Assembly: GCA_031002005.1 (NCBI GenBank)
Contig: CM061921.1
Span: 125,456,597-125,520,596, forward strand
Direction: 5' to 3'
DNA: 64,000 bases
Source of the DNA: Vandiemenella viatica
Lineage: Eukaryota; Arthropoda; Insecta; Orthoptera; Morabidae
A program made the position numbers and the translations under genes. Positions 1 through 11,961 of the stretch are shown piece by piece. The first letter of the stretch is position 1, and every line of letters begins with the position of its first letter. The notes under the pieces are model-generated. The model was not told the origin of the DNA and ran no database searches. It worked only from the letters and a program-made list of their open reading frames with translations.

Positions 1-48
1 TGTATTGTAAAATTTATTAAAAGTAAAAAAAAATAAACCAAAATTTGA

Positions 49-50
<2 letters not shown>

Positions 51-94
<44 letters not shown>
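51..94. repeat. Poly-T tract (44 bp)
   Basis: An uninterrupted run of T. On the minus strand it would be the poly-A tail of a retroposed copy whose body lies to the right, but I recognise no SINE or LINE body next to it, so its origin is open. Confidence 0.8.
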
Positions 95-95
<1 letters not shown>

Positions 96-760
96 TGGAC
101 GGCAAAGCTATCTGTACTTCTCACTGACATTGGAGTATTTTTTGTACATTCTGGAAACGTGTTTGTGGAAATTAAAAAAAAATTTAAACAACATTAATGG
201 TAGGGATTAAACCGGTTTTACAAACAGATGCACATTATAATGTACTTTTATGTTTAGTAGTAAAGTATCATACATAGATTCATCTTTTAAAGTTTATCAA
301 AATTTGACAACCCTGACTGGTTTTTGATGGTGGGCAATGTGGATATTAATGGGTCTAACTGAATTTAATTTGGTAACTTTGTCCCTTGTTATAAGTTTTG
401 AGTTATATACTGCAACTATAATCAAAATACTCCAAAATAGGTTTAACCATGAAGTACAAGTCACAAAAACTGCTAAAAAAATGTACAAGTTTTTGCAAGT
501 TACTGACTGAAGTTAGAAACAAGTATAACACGTAGTTTTTTCACAAATATAACCTGTTTTGCATTCAAGTTATTAATGTAGCCATGTATCTATAATAATT
601 TCCCCACATTAACGATTTCTATATGAATTGTTCTAAAGACAAAGATACCTTGGTTAACAAAGTTCACGTGTTTGACACTACCTGTATAAATGTCACAGTC
701 ATAACAAACTTTTATTTCAATGTCTCAATAAAAGAAGTGAATTTTGTTTCATTATTTTCA
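95..760. other. No recognisable gene
   Basis: AT-rich sequence. The short open frames here (for example 297-488 minus) have no recognisable motif. Confidence 0.5.
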
Positions 761-764
761 GGGA

Positions 765-3060
765 CTACTGTCCAAAAGAGAAAAAAAGGTCAAGAAGTGG
801 AAGCGATATCCGTGACAAAAGAGACGAGGCTGGAGTGTCATGATCATCTAAATGTGACATAGGACAACTATCAAATTCTCCAGCACCAGTAACACTCACT
901 TTGCCTCTATTGACTCTCATCCAAGATATGAACAAGCTTGTGCAGGCAATCCTGAAATTGAAACTAGTGATGACTACCATGAAAATGATTTGGGTCATTA
1001 TATTGGGTTTGCTTCCCAGTTATCAGTGGCAAAGAAGGAGTTGTTACAAAATCCTGTGTTCCGCCAAGGAATTATGATTTTGAAACTGATGCGAGCCATT
1101 TGCGAAGAAAATTCAATCATGCTTGGTTAGATCAGTAAGTACCATGGCTAGTATGTTCGAAGTGGCTGAAAGCTGCTCTTTGCAAGCTCTATGTGTTGTT
1201 CCCTCCTGTCGTTGGCACTTTTAAAGGGGTTTTGGAATCATTCATGACCAGGCCATTCACAAAATTCAAGAATATGCCCAAAGAGTACCGAAAATATGTA
1301 ACAACCAACTTCCACCAAACTGCAACAGCTTCTGCAAAGGCTTTTCTCGAAAATGTACCAGTGGACATTCAATTGCAAAGTTTTCCCCTAAAAACAATCT
1401 ACGAAAATGGGCAAATATTGTCACCTATTATTTCATGAATAATTTTTTGAGGCACACATGATTTGCCTCTGAGGGGAAAAGAAGATGATGATGGAGTTTT
1501 GTTTGATTTGTTGAATTTATGAATTGATTCTGGGAATGAAAAATTGAAGACTCGTCTGAATAATTGTAACTTTAATGCAGTTTACACATCGTCGATAATA
1601 CAAAGCCAATTGATATCTTTATGTGGTGGAGTTATTAGGGAGAATGTTATAAGTGATTATATATATATATACTCGGTCTCAGTTGACGATACATTAGACA
1701 TAGCTGAGAAAGAACAGTTATCTATTGGCTTGCAATTCTATGATGAAAGAATTTGTAGGTTTTGTGGAGCTAAAAGCACAAGACACATCATAAATTGCAG
1801 AAGTGGTTCACAATTTTTTGGTTAGTTACAGTCTTCAACCAGAATATTGTGTTGGTTTGGGTTTCGATGGCTGCTCGACAATGGCAGGCAAAGATGGTGG
1901 TGTACAAGCGATTTTGAGGAATAAATTAAATATTGTTGGGCATTACATTTTCACTGCTCAAGCCACAAACTCAATCTTGTGGTGAACTACACAAACACAG
2001 TACCAGAAATTGGAAATACTATTGGCACTATAAAGGATACAATAAAATTCTTCACGGAATCGACTCCTAGTGGGAATTACACTTCTAATCTATCATGAAT
2101 GTGTGAATCAAGGTGTTCAGAGAAATATAAATCCATTCGGAAATTTTCTCGAAATTTCCCATAGCTTGTGAAAGTACTAGAAAAATTATCCATTGAGGGA
2201 AATTATGTCACAAGAAAATCTGCTTACCAGTTGCATTCAGCAATTATAAAATCTCTGTTCATTGTTGCCTTCATTACTATGGCAAAGTATTCAGCAGTGT
2301 TGGAACCTGTAGTTAAACAACAAACAAAAAACATGTATTTAATCGCGGTTGGAGAACACATTAAAGGGGTCATTAATGTACTTAAAAATGACTGTAAGGA
2401 TGCAAATTTAATCATCAAGGAATTACTTAAAGAAGCACAAGACATCACAGTGGGATTGTAAATTGAAATTTTTGTTCCATGTCTTGCTCACAGGCAAAAA
2501 AAAAAAAAAGAAAGAAAGAAACAGGAGCAATCCGCCTTCAGACAATGACTTAGAATACTGCCAATGTGCACTAATTATACCATATTTGGATTCTCTTATA
2601 TCATCATTAAATATTAGATTTTCTCAAGAAAATGCCCCAGCATTTGTGTTATCAACATTTAACCCTTTATTCATGACCAAAATGAGTATAGCAGATTTAC
2701 ACAAGAACACAGAACTGTTCACATATTTTTATGAGTTGGATAATTTCACTGGAGAACTCAACATTTGGTACAATTTGTGGATAAAGAAGAATTTACTGGA
2801 CGAGACATTAAGGTATATAGAAGTCGTGGACCTGTTTAAAGAAACTAAAATTTAATTTTCCCCTGCCATGAAAAAAGCATTCACAATTCTGAGCACTATT
2901 CCATGCACTACAGAGACAGTGGAACAATCCTTCAGCATGCTTTGATGAGTGAAGAACTGGCTCAGGAACACTACGGGAGATGTGCTTGATAAGTGTGCAT
3001 CGAAATTTTATGAAAGGACACCGTTAATGGAAAATTTGCTGAGAATCCGAGACGATTAAT
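765..3060 (+). pseudogene. hAT transposase remnant, ZMYM1/DUF4371-like
   Basis: Fragments in all three forward frames line up in the order of a ZMYM1-like hAT transposase. Around 1080-1400 is a TTF-type zinc-finger region (a 'LFPPVVGTF' stretch followed by 'FTKFKNMPKEY'). At about 1540-1760 is a segment containing 'AEKEQLSIGLQFYDE'. At 1815-1985 is the DUF4371 signature 'GFDGCSTMAGKDGGVQAI'. Near 2865-3057 is the C-terminal dimerisation region ('AFTILSTIPCTTETVEQSFS'). Several frameshifts and stops separate these pieces, so no full transposase can be made. No terminal repeats were identified. A domesticated host gene of this family is the alternative, but the breaks argue against it. Confidence 0.8.
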
Positions 3061-3259
3061 GTTTACATAAAAAAGTATAACTGAGTTACGATCTTAATTG
3101 ACTGCACTCCTGGAAATTGAAATAAGAACACCGTGAATTCATTGTCCCAGGAATGGGAAACTTTATATACACATTCCTGGGGTCAGATACAACACATGAT
3201 CACACAGACAGAACCATAGGCACATAGACACAGGCAACAGAGCATGCACAATGTCGGCA

Positions 3260-4441
3260 CTAGTACCGTGTATATCCTCCTTTCGCAGCAATGTAGGCTG
3301 CAATTCTCCCATGGAGACGATCGTAGAGGTGCTGGATGTAGTCCTGTGGAAGGGCATGCCTAGCCATTTCCACCTGGCGCCTCAGCTGGACCAGCGTTCG
3401 TGCTGGACGTGCAGACCGCGTGAGACGACGTTTCATTTTTTTTTTTTTTTTTTTTTTTACTGCTTTACGTCTGTTTTTTAACATCGAGGTCTTTAGAGAC
3501 GGGAAAGGATGGGGGCAAGGAATGGGAAGGAATTCGGCCATGGCCTTTTGAAGGAAGCATCCCGGCATTTGCCTGGAATGATTTGGGGAACCGCCGTCCT
3601 CCCGAATGCGAGGCGAGAATGCTAACCGTTACACCGCCCCGCTCGGTCCGCCGTTTCATCCAGTCCCAAACATGCTCAATGGGGGACAGATCCGGAGATC
3701 TCGCTGGCCAGGGTAGTTGACTTACACCTTCTAGAGCACGTTGGGTGGCACGGGATACATGTGGAAGTGCATTGTCCTGTTGGAACAGCATGTTCCCTTG
3801 CCAGTCTAGAATGGTAGAACGATGGGTTCGATGACGGTTTGAATGTACCGTGCACTGTTCAGTGTCCCCTCGACGATCACCAGAGGTGTACGGCTAGTGT
3901 AGGAGATCGCTCCCCACACCATGATGCCGGGTGTTGGCCCTGTGTGCCTCGGTTGTATGCAGTCCTGATTGTGGCGTTCACCTGCACGGCACCAAACACA
4001 CATACGACCATCATTGGCACCAAGGCAGAAGTGACTCTCATCACTGAATATGACACGTCTCCATTCGTCCCTCCATACAAGCCTGTCGCGACACCACTGG
4101 AGGTGGGCTGCACGATGTTGGGGCGTGAACAGAAGACGACCTAACGGTGCGCGGGACCGTAGCCCAGCTTCATGGAGACGGTTGCGAATGGTCCTCTCTG
4201 ATACCCCAGGAGCAACAGTGTCCCTAATTTGCCGGTAAGTGGCGGTGCGGTCTCCTACGGCACTGCGTAGGATGCGACGGTCTTGGCGTGCGTCCGTGCG
4301 TCGCTGCTGTCCGGACCCAGGTCGACGGGCACGTGCACCTTCCGCCGGCCACTGGCGACAACATCGATGTACTGTGGAGACCTCGCGCCCCACATGTTGA
4401 GCAATTCGGCGGTACGTCCACCCGGCCTCCCGCATGCCCAC
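3260..4441 (-). pseudogene. Tc1 transposase (DD34E), broken
   Basis: The protein would bind the terminal repeats and cut and paste the element. The N-terminal 211 residues (4441-3806) hold paired helix-turn-helix DNA-binding domains (a 'TYRRIAQHVGREVSTVHRC' region) and the first catalytic aspartate in 'FSDESHF' at residue 134. A one-base loss near 3800 shifts the frame. The next frame supplies the second aspartate ('FQQDNALPHVS') and the glutamate ('LSPIEHVWDW'). The SINE then interrupts the gene, and the C-terminal tail resumes at about 3430 and ends with a stop at 3260. All three catalytic residues are present, but the frameshift and the insertion make it inactive. Confidence 0.9.
3437..3651 (-). 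mobile_element. tRNA-headed SINE, type A, internally deleted
   Basis: It lies in minus orientation with its poly-A tail (poly-T on +) at 3437-3458. It is flanked by the direct repeat CGTTTCAT at 3429-3436 and 3652-3659, which falls inside the Tc1 transposase gene. The tRNA-like head is at about 3590-3650. The usual box B and the following stretch of the family are missing, so the head joins directly to 'CCCCAAATCATTCCAGGCAA'. Confidence 0.9.
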
Positions 4442-4751
4442 TATACGCCCTCGCTCAAAGTCCGTCTACTGCACATACGGTTCACGTACACAATGTCGCA
4501 GCATGCTACCAGTGTTAAAGACTGGGATGGAGCTCCGTATGCCACGGCAAACTGGCTGACACTGACTGTGGCGGTGCCCTACCGCTGCGCAGCTAGCGCC
4601 CTTCGACGGCCAACACTGCTGTTCCTGGTGACACACCAGCTGTGCCGTGCGTTTGATCATTCCTTGTAAAAACCTCTCGTAGTGTCCGGAGCAAGTATGG
4701 TGGGTCTTACACACCGGCGTCAATGTGTTCGTATTTCAATTTCCAGGAGTG

Positions 4752-6221
4752 TACATAGTAGGTTCTTCGATTAAGTGGTTGGATTTCTATGTCAAAATAA
4801 AAATAGTATCCTCAATAGGTTTGAGTCTTATTTTGTAAGAAATTGTTATGTTTCAGTTCCCTACTCCACTTCCTTGAAACCAGTACGAGTTGCCCCTTAG
4901 TTTTGATCCTGAATACGCTCTTGACTAACCTCTTCTTCATATTCCCCACTTACTTTACAAAAAGTTCTCATTTATTAAATTAAAAAATGATGAAATACAG
5001 AAATGTCGCACACCTATAAGATGCCACCAGCACTGCAAAATTAATACAAATCCCTTGAAACATTGGCCAATTCCTTTGTTGTAATGTGTTCTTGGCATTC
5101 ATTCTAGCTAAAAAGTTAAAAGAAATTTATGATAGTATTTAGCACAGCATAATAATAAATATGATAGAGGGAATTGATTGTTATTGCAAGATGCAAGTCA
5201 CAGAATAAGTTTTCTGAATGGATTTTAAAAACATTTTCTTCTGGCCCAGGCCATATTTCAATTGAACCACAACCGCTTGGAAGAAAAGAAAATAGTTTGG
5301 GTTGATATGATTCTTGTGCCGACAATATTTCTGGTGTTTTTGCTGTGTGGCAACTTTTCACATTAGTGTAGCCGCCACATAGTTCTGCATCTTATTTTAA
5401 TTTTGTGATGACTTTTTTGTAAAATGTGAGCGGGGGTATGAGGAGAATACAATATTCTGAAGCAGTTAATTCAAATTTCAAGCATTTACTACCAGTGCCT
5501 TTTTATTATGGCAACGAACCCGGTGGAAGTTCCTCATTATCATGGTATAAAATCCTATTGTTTCCAGAACACCGCAAAAAGTTTTGTCACCTCTTTTAAC
5601 CTTCTGACATTACCTTATTGACTGTTAGAATTTCTTATCTTATTGTTTTGCATAAAACAATGTTTCTTGTACAAGAAATTTAATAGTGTAGTTCAAGATG
5701 CAGTTTAATGCTTCATCCAATTTTCCCTGTATTTTGTCTGTGGATGGTTGAAACTCTTTGTTACGTTTTTTTTTTTTTTTTTTTTAAATGAACATACACA
5801 AGTATTAGATTCATGTTTGATAATGCTTGGGGTTTCCCATTAACAATTTTCTTCGAAATTTTGAAAATGGCTGTTTATGATCTTTTTTTCTGTGTGACTA
5901 TTGCCATCATTGTTGTAGATCAGCTGTGATTACTGAAACTTTTTTTAAGTGTATCGGACTGTTTTTTTTTATGATGTATAGGAAATAGTAAATTTTGGAC
6001 AACATTGAGAAAATGTTGACCTTCAAGATGAAATAGTTCTACAAGCAGTTTCCTTTGAGCCTGTGTTTTGATGTAACTAATGTGTTCAGCCAAAGGTAAT
6101 AAATATAAATACCATACTAAGAGAAATGTGTTTACTGGAGATCACAACACTACTTAAACTGCCCAAGTTAACGATGCCATAATACTACACATATGACATT
6201 TTATTTTCAATCACTAATTAA
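4752..6221. other. Unassigned intergenic sequence
   Basis: No gene is recognised. A minus-strand open frame at 5116-5361 (81 codons) and scattered open stretches up to about 6100 could be a very decayed coding element, but no motif supports a name. A poly-T run lies at about 5766-5785. Confidence 0.5.
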
Positions 6222-6450
6222 GCACCTAACGTGGTGGTGTAACGGCTAGCGTTCTGGCCTCGCATTCGGAAGGACGTCGGTTCGAATCCCCATCCGGACA
6301 TCCAGATTTGGGTTTTCCATGGTTTCCCAAATCACTCCAGGCAAATGACAGCATGCTGTCTTCAAAAGGCCATGGCCAAATTCCTTCGCATTCCTTGTCC
6401 CCCATCCTTTCCCGTCTCTAAAAGACCTCGCTGTTAGCAGATAAAAAAAA
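6222..6450 (+). mobile_element. Full-length tRNA-headed SINE, type A
   Basis: It is flanked by the 9-bp direct repeat ACTAATTAA (6213-6221 and 6451-6459). The head contains an A-box-like 'TGTAACGGCTAGCG' and a perfect B box 'GGTTCGAATCC' at about 6280-6290, the internal RNA polymerase III promoter. The body follows, with the 'CAGATTTGGGTTTTCCATGG' segment, a tail segment like 'GACCTCGCTGTTA' and a short A-run. This is the best reference copy of the family in the window. Confidence 0.93.
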
Positions 6451-6545
6451 ACTAATTAATTATAAATGCACCGGGACTAGTGTGACACAAATAGAACTAC
6501 TTTTGAAAGTTTATCTCATGTCTCTTGTTTTGAATGCGAGAAATA

Positions 6546-7722
6546 CACAGTCCAGTCACATTAATGTGACCACCACCTACTTTCGACGTCAACGTGAAAT
6601 AACCAATCACAGAAGGCAGGTGGCAGCACACTACAGTGGAGTGTATATAAATGATGTCCTAGGGCAGCGGAAAGCTTTTCAATCGTTGGCATAATGCAGA
6701 AACGTAGCGATTTATCCATCGTCCAAAAGGGCATGATTATTGGCTTTCGGGCCAAGGGTGGAAGCATTTCGGAAACGGCTAATTTTGTGAACTGTTCACG
6801 TGCCGCCGTGGTGAAAGTATACCGTGCATGGAAAAATGGCACCATTCAAAATCAGCGGCCTGGAATATGTGGTGCACCATGGGCTATAGATGACAGAGGC
6901 GAACGAAGGCTAGGAATATGCGTTCGGGCAAATAGACGTGCAACTGTTGAGCAACTGACCGCCCAGATGAACCAAGGGGCTACGAAGAGTGTATCCTCAA
7001 CAACGGTTCAGCAAACGTTGCTGCGCATGGGCCTCCGCAGTAGACGCCTTGTTAATGCACCTATGCTGACTGCTGTTCATCGGCGACGAAGGCTGAAATT
7101 TGCACACCAGTACCTCAACTAGACATCCACAGAGTGGCGACAGATGGATGTTGGCGCATATGGCGTGAAACGTCTAAAAGCAAACACCTTGCGACAATTG
7201 CCGGAATGATCCAGGGTGGAGGAGGGAGCATTATGGTTTGGGGAATGTTTTCCTGGCATTCAGTGGGTGAACTCATGATTGTGAAAGGCACGATGGATCA
7301 GCACAAGTACGTATCTGTCCTTGCGGACCGTGTCCACCCCTACATGCGAATAATTATTCCTCAGAATGATAGCATCTACCAGCAGGACAATGGGAGGTGT
7401 CATACAGCTCACAGTGTATGTGCGTGGTTTGAAGAGCACCAGGCTGAGTTTACCTGACTCCCCTGGCCAGCAAACTCACCGGATTTAAACCCAATCGAGA
7501 ATCTGTGGGACCACTTCGATCGGGTTGTTCGCGCCATGGATCCTCAACCGCGTAATCTAGTGCAGCTGGCCACGGCAGTGGAGTCGGCATGGCTCAACAT
7601 CCCAGTGAACAACTTCAGAAACCTAATTGACTCTCATCCTGCTCGCCTCACAGTTGTCCGCTCTGCCAAAGGTGGTTATTCTGGTTTTTAAGAGGTGGTC
7701 ACATTAATGTGACTGGACTGTG
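6546..7722 (+). mobile_element. Second Tc1-like transposon, internally deleted
   Basis: The termini are 'CACAGTCCAGTCACATTAAT' at 6546 and its reverse complement ending at 7722, flanked by TA at 6544-6545 and 7723-7724. It is 1177 bp long with one transposase frame on the + strand. This family differs from the Tc1 element at 3105 in both its ends and its protein. Confidence 0.93.
6694..7691 (+). pseudogene. Tc1 transposase lacking first catalytic Asp
   Basis: ATG at 6694 opens 142 codons with the two helix-turn-helix domains ('KGMIIGFRAKGGSISETA', then a 'TVQQTLLRMGLRSRR' region). A stop at 7120 follows 'HQYLN'. Reading resumes at 7134 with 'DGCWRIWRETSK', 'GGGGSIMVWGMF' and 'YQQDNGRCHTAHS' (second aspartate). 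After another stop at 7455 comes 'NSPDLNPIENLWDHF' with the catalytic glutamate, ending at 7691. About 15 codons that normally carry the first catalytic aspartate (a 'SDESRF'-like motif) are missing at about 7135-7145. The product could not cut DNA even without the stops. Confidence 0.9.
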
Positions 7723-9700
7723 TATCAAGAATTTGTTCTGACATTGTTGTATTAATTACTGTTAAATTATTCTTAAAAATTGTAGTTCTGGTGGTTTAAT
7801 TATTGGGTAGTGCATTAGTACTGTAAAATAAAAGTAATCTTTGTAATTAATTCAGAAAGATGCTGGTTGTTTATACTTGGGAAGGAGGGTTACGTAGAGG
7901 TTATACCTACAAACAAAAAAATTGAGGGTGATAATCGCTGCACTGGTGGTTGGGCAATGCATTTAAGTGCAGAAATATTACTGTGAAATAAAATTATTGG
8001 TTTAAAATACTTAGGAAAGGTATTTGGGATAATTGACGAGCATGTATGACTAACAGGTTTAACAAATAGCTTTACCGGCAAAGGAGATATCTGACAGGTC
8101 TTGGTTTAAAATAGTATTATTTATCTGATAATTTGAGGGAAGCAGAAATTCTACTAACTCACTTTCATAAAAAAAAAACAGGTCTTTATGATTTAACCGT
8201 ATGGTAGAGTGTACAGTTTTTGGCTTTATTGTTTTGTAGCAGTGAGTTAAGGGTTTTCTGAACAGCTCAGTACAGTAGTTTCCTAGAGTTTTGAGACAAT
8301 TATCAGTGTTTAAACTGTATGTATAGACTATGGGCAGAATTTAGTGGTCTTTTTTTAATATACTTAGTGTTATTTTTCCAGGATAATGGTATACTAGTGT
8401 TGTCACAGTTTTCAGTAATGCAGTAGGTGTTGTGTGAGTAGTCTTGGTCTAACTGTCCTAAATTAGAAGTTTAAAAAGCAACTCGGTTCAGTAATATCCT
8501 ATTCATCAAAGAGAAAAATCATGCCTTAGGCATATGGCACCTGTCGTAGGTTTGTGGTGAAAAGTTTTGTTTTGCAGTAAGGATAAAAATTTCATGTGAA
8601 AACTATGTTCGATGTAGGATAATAAATTGTTTCGCTGGGATAAATGGAACAGGCTCTTCTGCAGTATTATCTGCTTTGTTTGATGGATAGGAACCTTGCA
8701 GAGTAACAGAGAAGATTGCAGAGCAGGATAGGAAACTGGCAGTGTAGGATATAAAACTTGCAGAGCAAGAAGAAAATATCATGTAGATGGGTGAAATTAT
8801 CACAGCCCTTCAGTAACAGCCTTTACCAGTGGAGTGTGAATATGTTGGGGAAAGTGAAAAGGGGGTTGGGAGGTGGCAAAATTTCATAGGGGAATAAGTT
8901 AAACTGGATTAGGGTGCTTGATACCTTAGAAATTTTGGGGAGAAATTGGTTTGACCTGTTACCGGAGTCAGGGAGAGAAGAGCCGTGAGAGATGAGGAAA
9001 GGTGCAGACACATAGAAGGAAGAAAAGGGTTCTGCTGCTAGGTAGTAGCCAAGTAATTCTACTAAAGGTAGGGCCTGCAGTGAAACAAGTGGCGATTGGC
9101 TGTTGAAAATGATGTCGCTGTAGGAGCAAACACAAGCCATGGATGCAAGCGGCAAATGAGTGAAGCACGCTGCATTCAAAACTATGCATTTTACGGATGC
9201 CAAAGCGATTAATTCAATGAAAATTTTTAAGTATTTGATTGTAAGATTCACATACCTTCTTATGTTAATTTTTCTCCATATTTGGAACGGACGATGCTAG
9301 GAACTGACAAGTTTTCCTCCTATGTGCCGTGGCCACCTGGATAGTGTTTTCAGTTTTGCATTGATGCAGCGTAAACGAGTAAACATTCTTGTCCTTACTA
9401 TACTTTTATTACTTCCACTGGTACCACTGGATATTTGTCAGTTATTTTGGCACAAATTGGTTTGGCGATATTCTTTTCATTCAACATAAAATCACAACCA
9501 TTTGATTCGTAAAAATAAGTTCCAATTGTGACACTTTATTTAACCAGTCATTGGATAGTACAATAAGGCTTCCCCAAGATAGTGCTTCTATCCATCCTTC
9601 AGATCTCGATGTAGATGCAGGCAGACACATTAGCGATGTAGGTGTTCCCATGGCAGCATCGAATTTTCTTCCGCGCTGAGCAATGTAACCAGTAAGATAA
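7723..9700. other. Unassigned sequence, possible LINE ORF1 traces
   Basis: No confident gene. On the + strand at about 8695-8790, broken frames read as a charged, coiled-coil-like stretch ('EKIAEQDRKLAV', 'IKLAEQEENI'), reminiscent of the N-terminal ORF of insect LINEs but without diagnostic motifs. The open frame at 8823-9251 on the minus strand looks like an antisense artefact. Confidence 0.35.
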
Positions 9701-9717
9701 CGATAGCCTTCGATTGA

Positions 9718-11961
9718 TCAGCCAGGCCCTTCTGTAATTGAAGACTGATCAATATTAGCTTCAAATGAAATATTAACATCTAGAAGGTCAGAATCTCCTT
9801 CATTCAAAGCCAGTGGTTCAGACATATCAGGTAATATCTCCTGTAGAAGTTGAGATGACAAAATGACCTGACTTTCATCCATCACTATGGAGGTTTCACT
9901 TAATAGGGGAATCACTGCAGGTGAATGCCGGGATGCTTCCTTCAAAAGGCCATGGCCGAATTCCTTCCCATTCCTTGCCCCCATCCGTTCCCGTCTCTAA
10001 AGACCACGTTGTTAAAAAGGGACGTTAAACTGTTACAAAAAAAAAAAAAAAAAAATAGGGGAATATCAGTTTCATTTTTTCCCAACAGCAGTAGCTGTAG
10101 CTGGTGTTTCACATCTGTTGGTGAGGCTTTAAGATGAAAATGGCCAATGCCTCTTATCTCTGAGAGAAAAAATTCTCTAAGCAATCGTGATTCAGGTGAG
10201 CTGCCAAAATGTATTTTACTTTTAAACTCTGGAGATTAGAGTATAGACCAAACATGGATCGAGTGGTTGTCATAAATCCTTTCTGGAAAGGAAGTGGCTG
10301 TTTTGATATACCAACTTGCATTTTTTGACAGCATTCATACATGTGTCTCAAAATTCTTTCTTGCATATCATGGTGAACGGCTTGTTGTTAAACTGTACTG
10401 TTCGTAATGTCGAATGAGTCGTTGACAAGCTGGAAATATTAGCAACTTGTTCTTCTTCTGGCATGAAATAGTGTATTGCTTGTGCTATGGTGTTAAAAAA
10501 CAATTAAAGTGTTAAATATACCCTCTGGCACTCCCTTCTTTTAATTGACAAGTGAAACGCGTAAGCTTGGGAGACGCTTTCATTTCACCATTATTAAAAT
10601 CAATTAATTTTTTCTACCATTGCTTTCACAACTTTTTTGCCATTCAGAAGAATAAGCCCTTCTTCAATAAAATGATTCCTTAGCAGTTTATACAGATGAG
10701 GAACATCTGAAAACTGCCATATTCTTTTATCAGTATTTCTGGGATTCTGGAAGCATGTATCTCTGTGGCTTATGCTAAGTTCTTTCCAAACACAGTGATT
10801 CTTTGTGCCAAGATCAGCAACAGTAGCAACAACATTGTAGCTGGCATCTTCAAAACTGCAAATAATTGATTTCAACAATGCCGCTGTCATCTGAATGTTG
10901 AAGTAATAATGTATGGGCTGTTTCCAGCCCCTGAAAAAACCACAGATCATAGCAAACTATACATTACTATGTGGCCATATAATACGATGTTCTCTCCGGT
11001 CGTAAACAATGCCACTATCCACATTCATTTTGTCAAATGACAAGACACACACGTGTTCAACATCGAAAAATCTTTCATTAGCGTATTAATCTTGCTGCAC
11101 ACCTATCAGACAACGAAAAGAATGGGAGATATTCCATTTCAAAGTTGACAAACCTTGCAATGGAAAATGAAGCTTATTTCTCAAAAACAAATTAAACTTT
11201 TTGGAAATTGCTCGTAACATCATTGCTTTGCAAATATTATCAACGTTCCACTTAGCATGTTTCTTTTCCGTTACTAAACATTTAATCTGGTTTTCTGAAA
11301 ATAAGCTCTTTAGCACCTTTGTCACCTCATTGCATACTAACTTCTTATTATTGTTCTTGATCTCTATTTGTTTCTTGGAAGTTGCTCACAATTACTCACG
11401 CAGATATTTGTTCTTAATCTGTAGAGGTAAATATATAGCTTCCAGTTTTTTTGTTTTGTTTTTTATTCAAGTTCTTTCATCCGTATTTTTAGAAAGGTAA
11501 CTTCATCTGTATCAATATTTACAGCTGAAGTGCTTTGGTCCATTTTTTTTAGGCGACACAGTGTGCAAGGGTTTCAGCAGCTCTTTTCTTCACATATATC
11601 TACAAGTTCTGCTGCTTTGGTTTTGACTAATGTTGGTTGGTGAACTTTGAATGGCAGCAGATGTACAAGGGGCATTAAAAATCATTACAGGAAGATTGAT
11701 CCTCAGCGCAGAACCTGGTTTCAGTATTTTCTTTGGAGGAAAATTTAGTAATTCAGCTTGCAAGTCACAAACACAATCTTCTGGCACAAAATGTTGTGAA
11801 CAAACAGTTGCTGTTATTTTACCAAAATCGTCCTTACGATAGCATTTTTGAATCCATATTTTCCTAAGCAGTAGGTCCTTTGGAAAGGAATGATAAGTGA
11901 TACCAGTACATTTTGTTTTTCTGCTGTAAGTTGTACAGCCCACGACAGAACGTCCAGGCAT
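9718..11961 (-). pseudogene. P-element / THAP9-like transposase remnant
   Basis: The gene reads leftwards from 11961. It opens with a THAP DNA-binding domain of about 90 residues: 'MPGRSVVGCTTYSRKTKC', a 'HSFPKD' and 'RKIWIQKC' core, and the C2CH pair completed by 'VCSQHFVPEDC'. A broken leucine-zipper-like segment follows at 11490-11350. Then come pieces typical of P/THAP9 transposases: 'GLSTLKW' (11170-11140), 'GWKQPIHYYFNI' (about 10920), 'DVPHLYKLLRNHF' (about 10700), 'LPFQKGFMTTTRSM' (10300) and 'LNHDCLENFFSQRGIGH'-type sequence at 10190. Frameshifts separate the pieces and a SINE interrupts the C-terminal part at 9913-10053. Some THAP9 genes are host-domesticated, but this copy is clearly broken. 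Confidence 0.85.
9913..10053 (+). mobile_element. 5'-truncated SINE in the P-element
   Basis: The SINE body starts at the 'CACTGCAGGTGAATGCCGGG' segment, so the tRNA-like head is missing, and it ends in poly-A. It is flanked by the 11-bp direct repeat AATAGGGGAAT (9902-9912 and 10054-10064), a target duplication typical of LINE-driven retroposition. Confidence 0.93.

Larger units (their letters stand above)
3105..4751 (-). mobile_element. Tc1-like DNA transposon with SINE inside
   Basis: The ends are inverted repeats: 'CACTCCTGGAAATTGAAATA' begins at 3105 and its near-exact reverse complement ends at 4751. TA follows the right end at 4752-4753; the left flank reads TG, so the target duplication is slightly decayed. 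The element carries one transposase reading frame on the minus strand and is 1647 bp long, of which about 215 bp plus a target duplication is an inserted SINE. Similar Tc1 elements are, to my knowledge, very common in orthopteran genomes. Confidence 0.92.

Noticed and set aside
3839..4669. Several open frames on the + strand (3839-4144, 4283-4669 and others)
   Set aside because: They are antisense shadows of the GC-rich Tc1 transposase gene on the minus strand.
6270..6295. tRNA-like sequence with perfect B box (and similar in other copies)
   Set aside because: It is the head of a repeated SINE, with body, A-tail and target duplication; not a functional tRNA gene.
8823..9251. 142-codon open frame on the minus strand
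   Set aside because: No motif, biased composition, and it opposes a region with possible LINE traces on the + strand; probably chance.
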